Assembly: GCA_948470475.1 (NCBI GenBank)
Contig: OX419336.1
Span: 37,196,372 to 37,260,371, forward strand
Direction: 5' to 3'
DNA: 64,000 nucleotides
From: Galaxea fascicularis
Taxonomy: Eukaryota; Cnidaria; Anthozoa; Scleractinia; Euphylliidae
Shown: positions 23,954 through 36,480 of the stretch, piece by piece
Position numbering within the stretch: position 1 is the first letter of the stretch
How the letters are laid out: each line of letters starts with the position of its first letter
Program-made: the position numbers and the translations under genes
Notes under the pieces: generated by a model
What the model was told of the DNA's origin: nothing
Database searches by the model: none
The model's input: the letters and a program-made list of their open reading frames with translations, nothing else

Positions 23954-26900
23954 CTCCCACACTTGGCACCACTCTCTAGCTCCCACACTTGGCACCACTC
24001 TCTAGCTCCCACACTTGGCACCACTCTCTAGCTCCCACACTTGGCACCACTCTCTAGCTCCCACACTTGGCACCACCCTCTAGCTCCCACACTTGGCACC
24101 ACCCTCTAGCTCCCACACTTGGCACCACCCTCTAGCTCCCACACTTGGCACCACCCTCTAGCTCCCACACTTGGCACCACCCTCTAGCTCCCACACTTGG
24201 CACCACCCTCTAGCTCCCACACTTGGCACCACCCTCTAGCTCCCACACTTGGCACCACCCTCTAGCTCCCACACTTGGCACCACCCTCTAGCTCCCACAC
24301 TTGGCACCACCCTCTAGCTCCCACACTTGGCACCACCCTCTAGCTCCCACACTTGGCACCACCCTCTAGCTCCCACACTTGGCACCACCCTCTAGCTCCC
24401 ACACTTGGCACCACCCTCTAGCTCCCACACTTGGCACCACCCTCTAGCTCCCACACTTGGCACCACCCTCTAGCTCCCACACTTGGCACCACCCTCTAGC
24501 TCCCACACTTGGCACCACCCTCTAGCTCCCACACTTGGCACCACCCTCTAGCTCCCACACTTGGCACCACCCTCTAGCTCCCACACTTGGCACCACCCTC
24601 TAGCTCCCACACTTGGCACCACCCTCTAGCTCCCACACTTGGCACCACCCTCTAGCTCCCACACTTGGCACCACCCTCTAGCTCCCACACTTGGCACCAC
24701 CCTCTAGCTCCCACACTTGGCACCACCCTCTAGCTCCCACACTTGGCACCACCCTCTAGCTCCCACACTTGGCACCACCCTCTAGCTCCCACACTTGGCA
24801 CCACCCTCTAGCTCCCACACTTGGCACCACCCTCTAGCTCCCACACTTGGCACCACCCTCTAGCTCCCACACTTGGCACCACCCTCTAGCTCCCACACTT
24901 GGCACCACCCTCTAGCTCCCACACTTGGCACCACCCTCTAGCTCCCACACTTGGCACCACCCTCTAGCTCCCACACTTGGCACCACCCTCTAGCTCCCAC
25001 ACTTGGCACCACCCTCTAGCTCCCACACTTGGCACCACCCTCTAGCTCCCACACTTGGCACCACCCTCTAGCTCCCACACTTGGCACCACCCTCTAGCTC
25101 CCACACTTGGCACCACCCTCTAGCTCCCACACTTGGCACCACCCTCTAGCTCCCACACTTGGCACCACCCTCTAGCTCCCACACTTGGCACCACCCTCTA
25201 GCTCCCACACTTGGCACCACCCTCTAGCTCCCACACTTGGCACCACCCTCTAGCTCCCACACTTGGCACCACCCTCTAGCTCCCACACTTGGCACCACCC
25301 TCTAGCTCCCACACTTGGCACCACCCTCTAGCTCCCACACTTGGCACCACCCTCTAGCTCCCACACTTGGCACCACCCTCTAGCTCCCACACTTGGCACC
25401 ACCCTCTAGCTCCCACACTTGGCACCACCCTCTAGCTCCCACACTTGGCACCACCCTCTAGCTCCCACACTTGGCACCACCCTCTAGCTCCCACACTTGG
25501 CACCACCCTCTAGCTCCCACACTTGGCACCACCCTCTAGCTCCCACACTTGGCACCACCCTCTAGCTCCCACACTTGGCACCACCCTCTAGCTCCCACAC
25601 TTGGCACCACCCTCTAGCTCCCACACTTGGCACCACCCTCTAGCTCCCACACTTGGCACCACCCTCTAGCTCCCACACTTGGCACCACCCTCTAGCTCCC
25701 ACACTTGGCACCACCCTCTAGCTCCCACACTTGGCACCACCCTCTAGCTCCCACACTTGGCACCACCCTCTAGCTCCCACACTTGGCACCACCCTCTAGC
25801 TCCCACACTTGGCACCACCCTCTAGCTCCCACACTTGGCACCACCCTCTAGCTCCCACACTTGGCACCACCCTCTAGCTCCCACACTTGGCACCACCCTC
25901 TAGCTCCCACACTTGGCACCACCCTCTAGCTCCCACACTTGGCACCACCCTCTAGCTCCCACACTTGGCACCACCCTCTAGCTCCCACACTTGGCACCAC
26001 CCTCTAGCTCCCACACTTGGCACCACCCTCTAGCTCCCACACTTGGCACCACCCTCTAGCTCCCACACTTGGCACCACCCTCTAGCTCCCACACTTGGCA
26101 CCACCCTCTAGCTCCCACACTTGGCACCACCCTCTAGCTCCCACACTTGGCACCACCCTCTAGCTCCCACACTTGGCACCACCCTCTAGCTCCCACACTT
26201 GGCACCACCCTCTAGCTCCCACACTTGGCACCACCCTCTAGCTCCCACACTTGGCACCACCCTCTAGCTCCCACACTTGGCACCACCCTCTAGCTCCCAC
26301 ACTTGGCACCACCCTCTAGCTCCCACACTTGGCACCACCCTCTAGCTCCCACACTTGGCACCACCCTCTAGCTCCCACACTTGGCACCACCCTCTAGCTC
26401 CCACACTTGGCACCACCCTCTAGCTCCCACACTTGGCACCACCCTCTAGCTCCCACACTTGGCACCACCCTCTAGCTCCCACACTTGGCACCACCCTCTA
26501 GCTCCCACACTTGGCACCACCCTCTAGCTCCCACACTTGGCACCACCCTCTAGCTCCCACACTTGGCACCACCCTCTAGCTCCCACACTTGGCACCACCC
26601 TCTAGCTCCCACACTTGGCACCACCCTCTAGCTCCCACACTTGGCACCACCCTCTAGCTCCCACACTTGGCACCACCCTCTAGCTCCCACACTTGGCACC
26701 ACCCTCTAGCTCCCACACTTGGCACCACCCTCTAGCTCCCACACTTGGCACCACCCTCTAGCTCCCACACTTGGCACCACCCTCTAGCTCCCACACTTGG
26801 CACCACCCTCTAGCTCCCACACTTGGCACCACCCTCTAGCTCCCACACTTGGCACCACCCTCTAGCTCCCACACTTGGCACCACCCTCTAGCTCCCACAC

Positions 26901-27151
26901 TTGGCACCACCCTCTAGCTCCCACACTTGGCACCACCCTCTAGCTCCCACACTTGGCACCACCCTCTAGCTCCCACACTTGGCACCACCCTCTAGCTCCC
27001 ACACTTGGCACCACCCTCTAGCTCCCACACTTGGCACCACCCTCTAGCTCCCACACTTGGCACCACCCTCTAGCTCCCACACTTGGCACCACCCTCTAGC
27101 TCCCACACTTGGCACCACCCTCTAGCTCCCACACTTGGCACCACTCTCTAG
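23954..27151. repeat. 26-bp minisatellite, exactly 123 units
   Basis: The unit is 26 bp (for example 24,058-24,083; core CACACTTGGCACCACCCTCT). The array spans 3198 bp, which is exactly 123 x 26, so there are no indels. Units 1-4 and the last unit (27,126-27,151) carry T in ACTCTCTAG, whereas the interior units I read carry C (ACCCTCTAG). Apart from that position the units appear identical. No reading frame is open through the array in the plus direction because every unit contains TAG and 26 is not a multiple of three. The role is unknown. Confidence 0.97.
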
Positions 27152-28586
27152 GTTGAGGGGTCGTTGATAAGGTATTCGTTTCTTTTATTGAAGTTTTTAT
27201 TTCGCTTGTGGATTAAGGAAAAGAAAGGTGTCTAGGATTATGTTTACCACATTATGTTAGGATTATGTTCATGAAGTGTGTGTGCAAATGGTGATGCCTT
27301 TGATGTTAATGCTTTTACCCTTGTTTTAATTTGGTCAACTATTTAGCGGTATTTTTGTTCCCTGAGAAAACGTTTCCGTTACTTTTTTTTTGAGAATTGT
27401 ATAGTTTAATACTAATCACGTCTACAAATGGTTTTGCGAACGGAAGAAACTTGATAGCAAGCAGCAATGCTGTATAATGTGTTTTCCAGTTTTGTTCCTG
27501 ATGTTAAATGTTTTGCTTATATTTGTTATTAATTTCAATTATGTAGCGTTTTAGCAGTCTACTAAGATTTAGTGGATCAACGCATCCTGGAAACGGTAAG
27601 ACGTGTTTGATTGAAACTGCAACCGGAGCTTACATGCTTTTATAGTTTGCATGCACCTGCGTTGACAGTTTCTCTAATTGTCTTGGTGTAGCTTGCTGAT
27701 GCAACTCAATTTGAGTTTGTAGAGTGACAAACATGTTGAATGCAACATCTGGTTCAATTTGCATCTCTATCTGGTGGAACATTCGTTTGGTGTTTTTGAT
27801 CGATAGGTATCAATAGCAGGGAATTTGAAAATCAGGCAGCCATTATTCTTTAATAGACATGGCGGTGGCGTGCTGAGGCTCCTTTAACTCATTGTTCAAC
27901 CTGAAAATTGAAAATAGACGTTTTAGCGATGAACAGATTTATTAGGCGACAACTGGCTATTTTAAAATTAAGGTTGGTTCTGTAAACAAGTAATTCGGTT
28001 TTCAAAGCGAAAATAAGTATAATGTTAACCTGAATTACGATCGTAGGTAATATTTGTCATCGAATCATATTTCAAAACAATCATAAGTATAAAAGATACA
28101 ATGATAATGAAACTGAAATTGCTAGAAATTGATATTGCTATTGCTTATTAACTCTCGAAAAGCTACCTTTATAAACTCTCTGGTTCCAGTTACCTAATCT
28201 CGTGACCATGGAACTTTCTCTTTAGACCTTGGGTTGGCAAGGGCTCTTAAACAAAAGGTCAATCTTCAGAAAGATCAACTGATTTGAGCTGCTACGATGT
28301 ATTCCTCCAAGGCCTTTACAGGAGACGTCGCTTGGTTTGTTCTTGGGATCGGAATCCATGTCCTGTAATGAAATTGACCAGTCTTTGACGGTTCTTGAAA
28401 TGTATATGGGACATATAAGAGGAAAAAAAAAATTTAACATCAGAAGCCTTTCATGAGGCATAAGTCACTGAAGTGAAAAAATAAACCCGGCATAACGACT
28501 GAAGCAACTGTCCTCCAGCTAACAAGGATTGTACAAGATACAAAAGTGAATTTTTTGAGTGGATTTAGAAAATCTAAGATAAGTAA
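27152..28586. other. Intergenic, no gene seen
   Basis: AT-rich sequence between the minisatellite and the TIR element at 28,587. Short open frames occur, but none has family features, paired exons or conserved motifs. Confidence 0.4.
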
Positions 28587-28995
28587 GGCCCGGTTCAAAC
28601 GTCGAACTTTTCATGTACCGAATCAAATTCTCATTTGGGTGGACCCAAATGAATTTAATTCAGACGTCGAATTAAATGTTAGTCTTGTGACGTTTTAAGT
28701 CCAACATGGCGGATGATGGATTATGGGTAGGAAATATATTAAAATAATTTATGTATTAGCTTCGGCGCTAGACTTGCTCGAAGTCCGTTTTTGTGGGAGT
28801 CCAGTGGAGCGGAAAACGGACTTGTCTCACCTGCAACGCGCCATATTCTACCGATCAGCTTTTCGGTCGTCGGTGTGTCCGGGGGTGTGGCAGCAATAAT
28901 CTCCAATCAGAAACCGTCATATAATTTGACGTCATTTTCCTAGGTCACGGAATCATAATGAATGTGCGAGAAGCCATAAACTTCGGTGTAAATAA

Positions 28996-29142
28996 CCTCA
29001 ATTTCGGAAATATCAAAGGAAGGTGGTAGAGGCCTATCTCAGTGGTCGAGATGTGTTGATGATTTCGCCGACAGGATCGGGAAAAAGTCTTAACTTTCAT
29101 ATCGCGCCGTTTATCTTTACATTGTTAGAAAGCTATCAGTTA
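28996..29142 (+). pseudogene. RecQ-like helicase N-terminal fragment
   Basis: The frame reads FRKYQRKVVEAYLSGRDVL then MISPTGSGKSLNFHIAPFIF. This corresponds to the helicase Q-motif region (FR..Q..VVEA.L.GRDVL) followed by Walker A (PTGSGKS). Only about 45 residues are recognisable. No DEAH box, motif III or C-terminal helicase domain follows in any frame nearby. A stop precedes it in frame at 28,993. It is either a captured exon or a decayed helicase gene of the transposon. Confidence 0.55.
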
Positions 29143-30611
29143 TACCACTCTTCGTTCAGCTTCGGTTCTTCTGTCTCAAGTTCGCTTTTGTTGTGTTCGG
29201 CGGCTTTCTCGCTGATATTTCACACCTATGTACATGTAAGGATTGAAGTAGTGCAGTACTGTGAGCGAAATTCGTCGAAATTCATCCTTTCGCCAACAAG
29301 GCCGTAATTTCGAGCGGTTCAAAGCATATCGGCTTCGAAAATTCGCGGAAGATTTGTTCAAGTGTCGTGTCCTTCGAAATTTCGCTGTTTTTCGTTAGTA
29401 TTAGTCGAAAAAAGTTGGCCCTCATTACTTTTGCCCAGTACTGTACCTGCGAAAGGCTTATATATATATTTTCCTTGGAGAGGCAGTTGTGGCCACAGTG
29501 ACAAATTTATATGTTGTGGTTTAAATTTTTTCAAACCAGTTTATAGTTTTCCACGCGCCTATGACGTCATAGCAGTAATTTCCCGCCAAAAAAATTCGAG
29601 TTCATGCAGGCAGGACAAGTCGTCTCCTCGCGACTTCGTCGCTCGTTTGTCTCATAAAAAGAGGAGCATAATATATATATTTAGGCAAACCTAAAAGCGG
29701 AGCTCTACAGTTCTTTTTTTATTGTATGGCATTTACCGATAAAATAAAATCAATGCCAGGACTCGAGCCAGGACTTCTGCATTGCGATTATAGTTTTTAC
29801 TGTTTTACTGCAGAGCCACAGCCACCATTCAAACATGTGCTAACGTACATTTTCGATTTATCATCGGCTTTGCCACGTTGGATCAAGGGACTACTTAACC
29901 AGAGCATAAACGATTTTACTTCATCACAGTTTAATTACATCTGATTACATTTCAATACAAATGGTGTAAATCTCTAAACTATAGGTTAACAGTCCCAGTG
30001 TCTCACTTTTAAATCCAACATCACAACCGGTTATGTGCTTTGGCTAAGTCACAAATTTTGTAACATGTATCGTTGACATTTTAACCTCAACAAACCGAAA
30101 TATTCCACAACAAAACAAAATAGTAAAACCCCAAAGTGGGTACTCTTCGACACCACCCAAAAAAGAAGAAAAGTACTTTGTTCGCCTTGTTTTGACTATT
30201 TTATGGCGTCATTTTTGTGAGCTATAAGAGTAAAGACGATAGAAAAGTGCGGTCTGTGTCCTTTGTACAATAGCACCGAAAAACATTAAGCGAAAATGAC
30301 TTTAACTTAACTTTTCGTTGTGAAAAGTGGTTGCGGCAGGATAAGCCATGAATCAACTCAGGTGATCAACTACAAATGGTTGAGAATGGTTTCATTCTTG
30401 ACTTCGATCAACTACAAATATTGCAAACTACAAACGCTGAGTCGTGGGCGGTATTATTTTTTACATCACTGTTAATGATAACATCTGATTGGCAATGACA
30501 ACAGACAAAACAAATCGGTTTCAGAAAAACATTTGTCAATAAACATTGAATTAAAGACGAAGTTTTTAATTCAATTAGCCCGTTAAGTCTACGATTTTTT
30601 AACTAACAACG

Positions 30612-31755
30612 AGAATTGCTGTGAGGGACAACATATTGCTGGCATTTCGACTGCTAAAGCTGTTAAAAATCGTGTTTACTTTTGGCAAGGAGTTGTCACT
30701 CTTTGCGAGAGTTTTCCAAATGTCAATGCGGCTCTTGTTCCTAACAAAGCGGAGCCGAGGATTTAAACCGTCCGAACTTCGTTTGGCTTTTCTTCAACCA
30801 ATTTCGTGCCCAAAAATGAGCGACAGCAGGGAAAACGAAGAGTTTTAGGATCCACTAATGAAATATTGGATAGAAAACATTTGGAAAAAGCACGAGCATT
30901 TTTTAGTCCAAACCAATTTGAGATAAAATTAGCGTGAAAACAAACAAAACGTAAGAAAACAAAAAACGATACGAATGTTTCTTCGGCGTTTTGGCGTTTC
31001 TTGGAAAAATAAGACAAGTAACAAACATAACTCGTGAGCAACCTAGGCAAATCGCTAGTCCGAGTGTTCTTGACATAAGTATCCGTATAAAAGACAAAAC
31101 AGGAATACTAAACCTGCGGATGCGGACAGTTTAGGTCAGTCAATAATCACTCCGAACGCAGAGCTGACATAATAGCCGTCATTTCACACAAAATCATTGC
31201 TTTGCTAAGAATTGCAGCGAGGTACAACATTGCTGGCATTTCCAATGCTGCAACTGTTAAAAATCGCGTTTACTTTTGGCATGAAGTTGTTGTTCTTTCG
31301 GCGAGAGTTTTCCAAATGTCAAACTTACCAAGCAGGGCCGAGGTTATAAACCGTCCGGACATCGCTTGGCTTTTCTTCAACAAATTTTGTGCCCTAAAAT
31401 TAGCGACAGCAGGAAAAAACGAAACGTTTTAGGATCCAAGATGAAATATTGGGTAGAAAACATTTGGAAAAAACAGAGTCCAAACCAATTTGAGATGGAA
31501 GCGTGAAAACAACAAAACGTAAGAAAAAAGAAACCGATGCGAATGTCTATTTGACGTTTCTCGTACAAATCGGAAAAAAATAAGACAAGCAACAAACCGA
31601 GACAAATCGCTATTCAATTTTCTTGGCATAAATGTCCATATAAAAGACAAAACAGGAGTACTAACCTGCGCACAGTTTAAGTCAGTCAACAATCACTCCG
31701 AACGCTAGCTTAAGCAGAAGCGGTCATTTCACACAAAAGTCTTATTACTTCTCAT
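30612..31755. repeat. Diverged ~570-bp tandem duplication inside the TIR element
   Basis: Two consecutive copies, about 30,612-31,206 and 31,207-31,755, align over their length. Each begins GAATTGC.G.GAGG.ACAAC, runs through TTTTCCAAATGTCAA and ends with the TCATTTCACACAAAA region. They differ by many substitutions and small indels, so the duplication is old. Protein-like stretches such as VKNRVYFW occur at corresponding positions in both, suggesting decayed coding sequence. Confidence 0.75.
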
Positions 31756-31949
31756 GCCTGTCAAAGAAGCTTGTTCAATTAAGGATTTTAGCGGCAAAAC
31801 CGTCCAGTTTAATACACAGCAAGGACCGAAGACAGCGCATAATTACTGAAACCTTGCCAGACCACACGATCTTTTCTCTTCGTGCAAGCTTATGCAGGCA
31901 AACAAGGGGAAAAGCTGAAACTTCCTGACACTTGGTAATGTTTTTTACA

Positions 31950-32150
31950 GCTTGACAAGAGACGCTCTCTTTTTCGCTCTTCCTCACTATAATTTCGTCT
32001 CTTTTCTCGAGCTTTTTGTTGTTCTTTCTCCCGTTGCTCCCAGTACGATTCAGCCTGTTTACTTGAGCCCTTTCTTATTCTTTCTCCCGTTGCTCGACAA
32101 TACAATTCAGCCGGTTTGCTCGTGCTTTTTCTCCCGTTGTTTGTCACTGA
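31950..32150 (-). pseudogene. Charged, repetitive coding remnant of the TIR element
   Basis: On the minus strand a block with the core CAACGGGAGAAA recurs three times at about 60-70 bp spacing. It yields KQREKK, ATGERIRK and EQREKEQQKAREKRRN in different frames, ending EEERKRERLL. This Arg/Glu/Lys-rich repeated pattern resembles N-terminal regions of some transposon ORFs. The frame is broken between repeats. No family is assigned. Confidence 0.3.
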
Positions 32151-33449
32151 TACTCCGCCAGCGAATAGACAAAACTGACTTTGTTTTAAAACTGTCTTCA
32201 AAATTTGGCCATGCAATTTCCCGCCACAAAAACGCGGGTTGAGAACTGCGTGTATGGGCAACTGATCTGTCCAAAAACAGTCCATATGGAAGCGCGCTTA
32301 CATGCGAGCTTGCACACGAAAGGGTTAACTGGAGTATCACATTTGACTTTGGCTTACATGATGGGGTGGACGTACGTACGGTCGGTCGGACGTACGATGA
32401 CGTCATAACCAAAATTTCTCGAATGGATGGGTTCCCATATTTTCTTAGCAATGGTGCTCCGCGCGCGCGCGGAGCTCCGCTACTGAAAGACAACTTGGGG
32501 CAAGTCTAATTCGGCGCATGAAAAGTTCGACGTTTGAACCGGGTCTAAAAGTATCACCTGATAAATGCATTCAGTACTTTCTATTCTCAGGAGTATTTCT
32601 GTTGTTGTTAATGTTTTTTTCTTAAGTTACGTTGCAGGGTCATAAAAATAACTATGGACAATTGTTACAACAACTGTATGTAAGCCAAAGAGCACGAATC
32701 TTACTTGTCTTCATTTCATAACTTCTAGCACACAACTAAACAATTACGGTGGATTTCTCTACAAATTTTATTAACAAATAGGTAAGGTTGTGAATCACTC
32801 GAAGTGATTCATCTTAAAAAAGAATTGTTAGAATTTTCGAATACGATTTCCTTTTCTATTTCGTCTTTTCTCCTAACTGGAAACTTGAATGCTCTTTACA
32901 GAGTTTTTGCTCCAACAAATCGTTGGAAAATCACAGTCGTTTCATTTCCCTACGATATGGAAGTGCACTTGTTAATACTAGTTCGGCTGGAGCAATTGTC
33001 TTTTGAATTCTCATGAAATTTGAGGAGTTCAACTTGGTAAGAAACAGCTATATTTGTCGACTCGGAGGTAGGCAGCTTTTTAAAATTATTTTACTTCGTT
33101 TTCGTAAAGACAATCATGTGACCACGACTTTCTTCTATTTCTCCGAATTCCAAATGTTAGAAGTTACTGTTTTCTGTGTAAAAGTACTAGTTTCGATTTT
33201 GTAAGTCATCAGAAACGGCGTTTGGGACTTGTCTTTGATAAAATACAGGGGAATTGGGTAATATAGAACAGCCCCGAAACAATAGTTGAGTCTGACTACG
33301 TTGTTTTTGTTGTCTTATGATGTTCATGGAAATCTTTTGCAATTTTTCTTTGGTTTTCAATGAAAGGTGGATAACGCATCCGACTTTTTAGTTGATGTTG
33401 GCAGACCCAAAGAGATAATACATCCTCACGCGAACTGAAACTTCCATTT

Positions 33450-33710
33450 TATAGGTTTCACAGGAACATATGAACCCCAAATTGACCTGCTCCCAACTTC
33501 AGTGGCTACATAGCTCAGTTGGTACAGCATCGCACCGGAATCGCGAGGTCACGGGTTCAAGCCCCGTTGAAGTCCTGAATTTTTTTCAGGCCTCTTTATG
33601 CAATTGCAAAAATTGCCATCACAACTGCGACGATCATTCTTCATTTGATTTCATATCCGCAGTTCACCTATGATTTCTTTCATATGCATCATTCACTTCC
33701 ATTTATTTAT
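33450..33710 (+). mobile_element. tRNA-like SINE or tRNA-derived repeat
   Basis: A tRNA-like head at 33,504-33,575 has an A box (TAGCTCAGTTGGT), a B box (GGGTTCAAGCC) in a perfect 5-bp T stem, and a near-paired acceptor stem (GGCTACA with TGAAGTC). The anticodon stem is imperfect and position 33 is C rather than U, so a functional tRNA is unlikely. It is followed by TCCTGAATTTTTTTCAGG, a small hairpin, and a non-tRNA tail. Confidence 0.6.
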
Positions 33711-34959
33711 AGTGTTCTTTTGAACTGCAAACGATGAGACAGAAGTGGTTGACGTTTGCCTTAAATTATTAGGGTTCTCTGTACTATTTTCAGGAAATTG
33801 ACTCCCACAAAAAGAACACAATAGCGAATTGGAAACAATTCAAGATCCAACTGCCATCAGAAATGACAAAAATCCCAAGTGCTTGTTATGGGTTCATCTC
33901 GATGTCGTGAAATTTTTTCCGTATTTTAGTCGCTATTCATGCAACGAAACAGATCTAGGAGGGAAAATATACGTGTTTGTATGAGGTCAGTGCTCGGTTT
34001 CAGAAAACGAAGGGGACACTCCTGGGAAGAAAGAGAATCTATGCCATATTGTGACATAAGCTACAACAAAGAGATTAAACAAACGCTCAGTAGAAGTCTT
34101 CGTCTAGTGATGAAGTTGCTGACGCTTAATTGCATCATAAACCTGCGTGTTCTGATGTTACGAATCGTATGTTGAATAAGACGAACTGAGTTTTCGTCGA
34201 TTTCACCAGCCATGTTGTTTGAGTCTGCCATATTTGATAACAAGCTTGTCCGAGAGGAGACTGGGAGTATTGACAGTGGACGGAGTTAATAAATTCGACG
34301 TCTGAATCAACTGCAGTATCTAATTATTTTAGTTGACTGAAATAGGAACATAATTCGACACATGTGAAATGCGATTGCTACATAGTGACTACGCAAGTGT
34401 TGGGTGTTTATGTCAGTCAAAACAAATGGTATTGAAACATTGGGCCGAAGTGCCAAAATTATCTAGGCGGCCTGCACCTCTTCCTTCACTGGCAAATGCC
34501 ATTAGCAAATATCAACTGAAGAAAGATTTGCCATTGCTAATTAAATTAAGACTGTAAATAAAATCAATATTTGAGGCTGTGCCGCGTAAATTAATCATGC
34601 TAAAGGTGAATAATAAACATACGGACGGATGCCAAAAATGAATTGGTGGACAGAGAAGCACCCACATTTAAAAACGCCTTTTAAAACAGCTAAAATTTGG
34701 CAGTGGTAGTAGTTATGTTCTAACACAAATCTAAGCTTAATATTTTTCTAATTACTTAAAATTTGTTTTGCGCGATTGTGCGTCAAAAGCTTAAAACCCC
34801 AAAAGTTTTTCTGTTTAGCAATTCCTGTACATGTCGGCTGAAATATGCTCGTCTCCACCTCTATCTCAACGTTATAGTTTTGAAGCAGTTGGCTTGAAAA
34901 GAAGCAGCTAGTTGAACTTCAATTCAACACAAAGAGACTCTGGGATACTTTTGACTATT

Positions 34960-36480
34960 TTTTTTTTACTAAAACTCCATCCCTTCGATCTTCAGAGGCT
35001 ACTCATCGGACCACTACACTGTCCTAGCGCGCTCAACTGTTAAAACAGTCATCCACCTCAACTTGATTCTATACATCAGTTCATAGAAGATAGAACCACG
35101 CGAGCAACTGGAGAGAGTTTGGATCCTGGATTACAACTGGATTGGGCTAAGTTTACAATGCCGCCTCATGTGCTTCTAAAAGTTGAGTTTTTTTCTAAGG
35201 AGTTGAACTTAGCTCGCCTATTGAAACTTTTTTCCCATGGAAAGCAATAAAAAAAACCCATGTAGATGATAAACCTCGGATCACAGTGAAATTGAAATTT
35301 ATGATTGAGAAGCGACAAGCAGCATTTATTAAATATGCGAAAGACTCAGTCTATAAGCTCTAGCGGAATACAGTCCATGGCGCTATTAAAACGGTAGAGC
35401 GTTTTATTATAACAAGAAATTAAAGTGGACGGTCTGGCTGAGACTAACCCCAGGAAATGGTGGCGAGACATCAAATCTCTGACAGGACAGGACACATTTG
35501 GTAAGCAGGAATGGTACCATCAATTTCTAAGTGACGTCATCACTAGTCCTGCAGGGTCCGCCACTCAAATTAATGTTTTCTTCACTAGTAGAACTCAGGA
35601 GTTCGAACCTCCGATGCCAGACCAAACTCCGCCTAACGTAATTCCATCAGATTTGCTTGCTTCCTTGAGAGAAGTTTCATCCGACTTACGCAAATTGTCT
35701 ACACATAAAAGCGGTGGGACCAGATGGAATATTGAATAAATTGCTCAAGCAATTCGCACCCGAATAAGCACCACTAATACAAGATATTTGCAATCAAAAA
35801 TTGAGCCTTTTTTGTGCCTGATACTTTAATAATAAAACAGTCAATTATCTCACCAGTCTCTTACAGTTTGCCCACCTCAAAACATTAGATCAGATTTGAG
35901 ACCAATTACATTCGAGATTCCAAGAAACTCTGTTAGTATGCTACATGTAGTAGTTGTCAGAGAAATCGATGACTATTGTATAGAACACAAGATGAAACTA
36001 AATCCCAAAAAATTTAAGGAAATGTACGTAAATTTCATGAAGAATTCGATTTCTGCAATGCGACCTATAAGTGTTGGAAATCAAGAAGTAGAGCGAGTAG
36101 GAACGTATAATAAGCTTTTTAGGAGTTATAATCAGCGATGACCTTAAATGGAACACTCATGATCACGTTGAATGTGTAATTGTCAAGGCAGCTAAGATAT
36201 TATACGCTCTTAGGTTGTTGAGGACATGCTCGAGGTATACACATACAATATCAGATCGGTGTTAGAGTACGCTACGCAATTGTGGCAATTCAAGATATTC
36301 CTGCATACCTTTCTGACACTATTGAATCTATTTAAAGAAGAGCCTTAAGAATAATATTTCCAACCTTTAGTTATCAACAAGCCTAGATCAAGCAAATTTC
36401 ATATCGTTAGCAGATCGCAGGATATTCATATGTGAAAAGTTGATGGCTGATATGAGGAATGCCGAGGAGAGCCACCTCAT
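34960..36480 (+). mobile_element. Degenerate LINE (CR1-like) retrotransposon
   Basis: Fragments occur in the expected order in several frames. An endonuclease end with SSDHYTVL is near 35,000. A linker region follows with KWWRDIKSLTGQD (35,425-35,735) and a stretch like the start of RT (SDLRKLSTHKSGG). Next come the RT thumb region with KMKLNPKKFKEMYVNF (35,990-36,040) and GVIISDDLKWNTH, and finally IPAYLSDTIESI and RRALRIIFP near 36,300-36,360. The central RT palm with its catalytic motif is missing. Many stops and frameshifts make it dead. Confidence 0.7.

Larger units (their letters stand above)
28587..32545. mobile_element. 3.96-kb TIR DNA transposon with TAA target duplications
   Basis: The ends are inverted copies of about 29 bp sharing CCCGGTTCAAACGTCGAACT and then TTTCATG, differing at one position. 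TAA lies immediately outside on both sides (28,584-28,586 and 32,546-32,548). TIRs starting GG/GA with TWA duplications fit the PIF/Harbinger-ISL2EU group, but no transposase could be read, so the assignment is an inference. The interior holds a RecQ-like helicase fragment (28,996-29,142), an internal duplication (30,612-31,755), and a minus-strand charged, repetitive frame (31,950-32,150). Confidence 0.65.

Noticed and set aside
23954..27151. CRISPR-like array or protein-coding tandem repeat
   Set aside because: There are no spacers between units, the period is 26 bp with a TAG in each unit, and the genome is animal. It is a plain minisatellite.
29362..29944. Further helicase exons after the RecQ-like fragment
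   Set aside because: I looked for DEAH/DEVH and later helicase motifs in all frames to about 30 kb and saw none.
33504..33575. Functional tRNA gene
   Set aside because: A and B boxes and the T stem are good, but the D and anticodon stems are mismatched and position 33 is not U. The flanks look like a SINE, so it was listed as a SINE.
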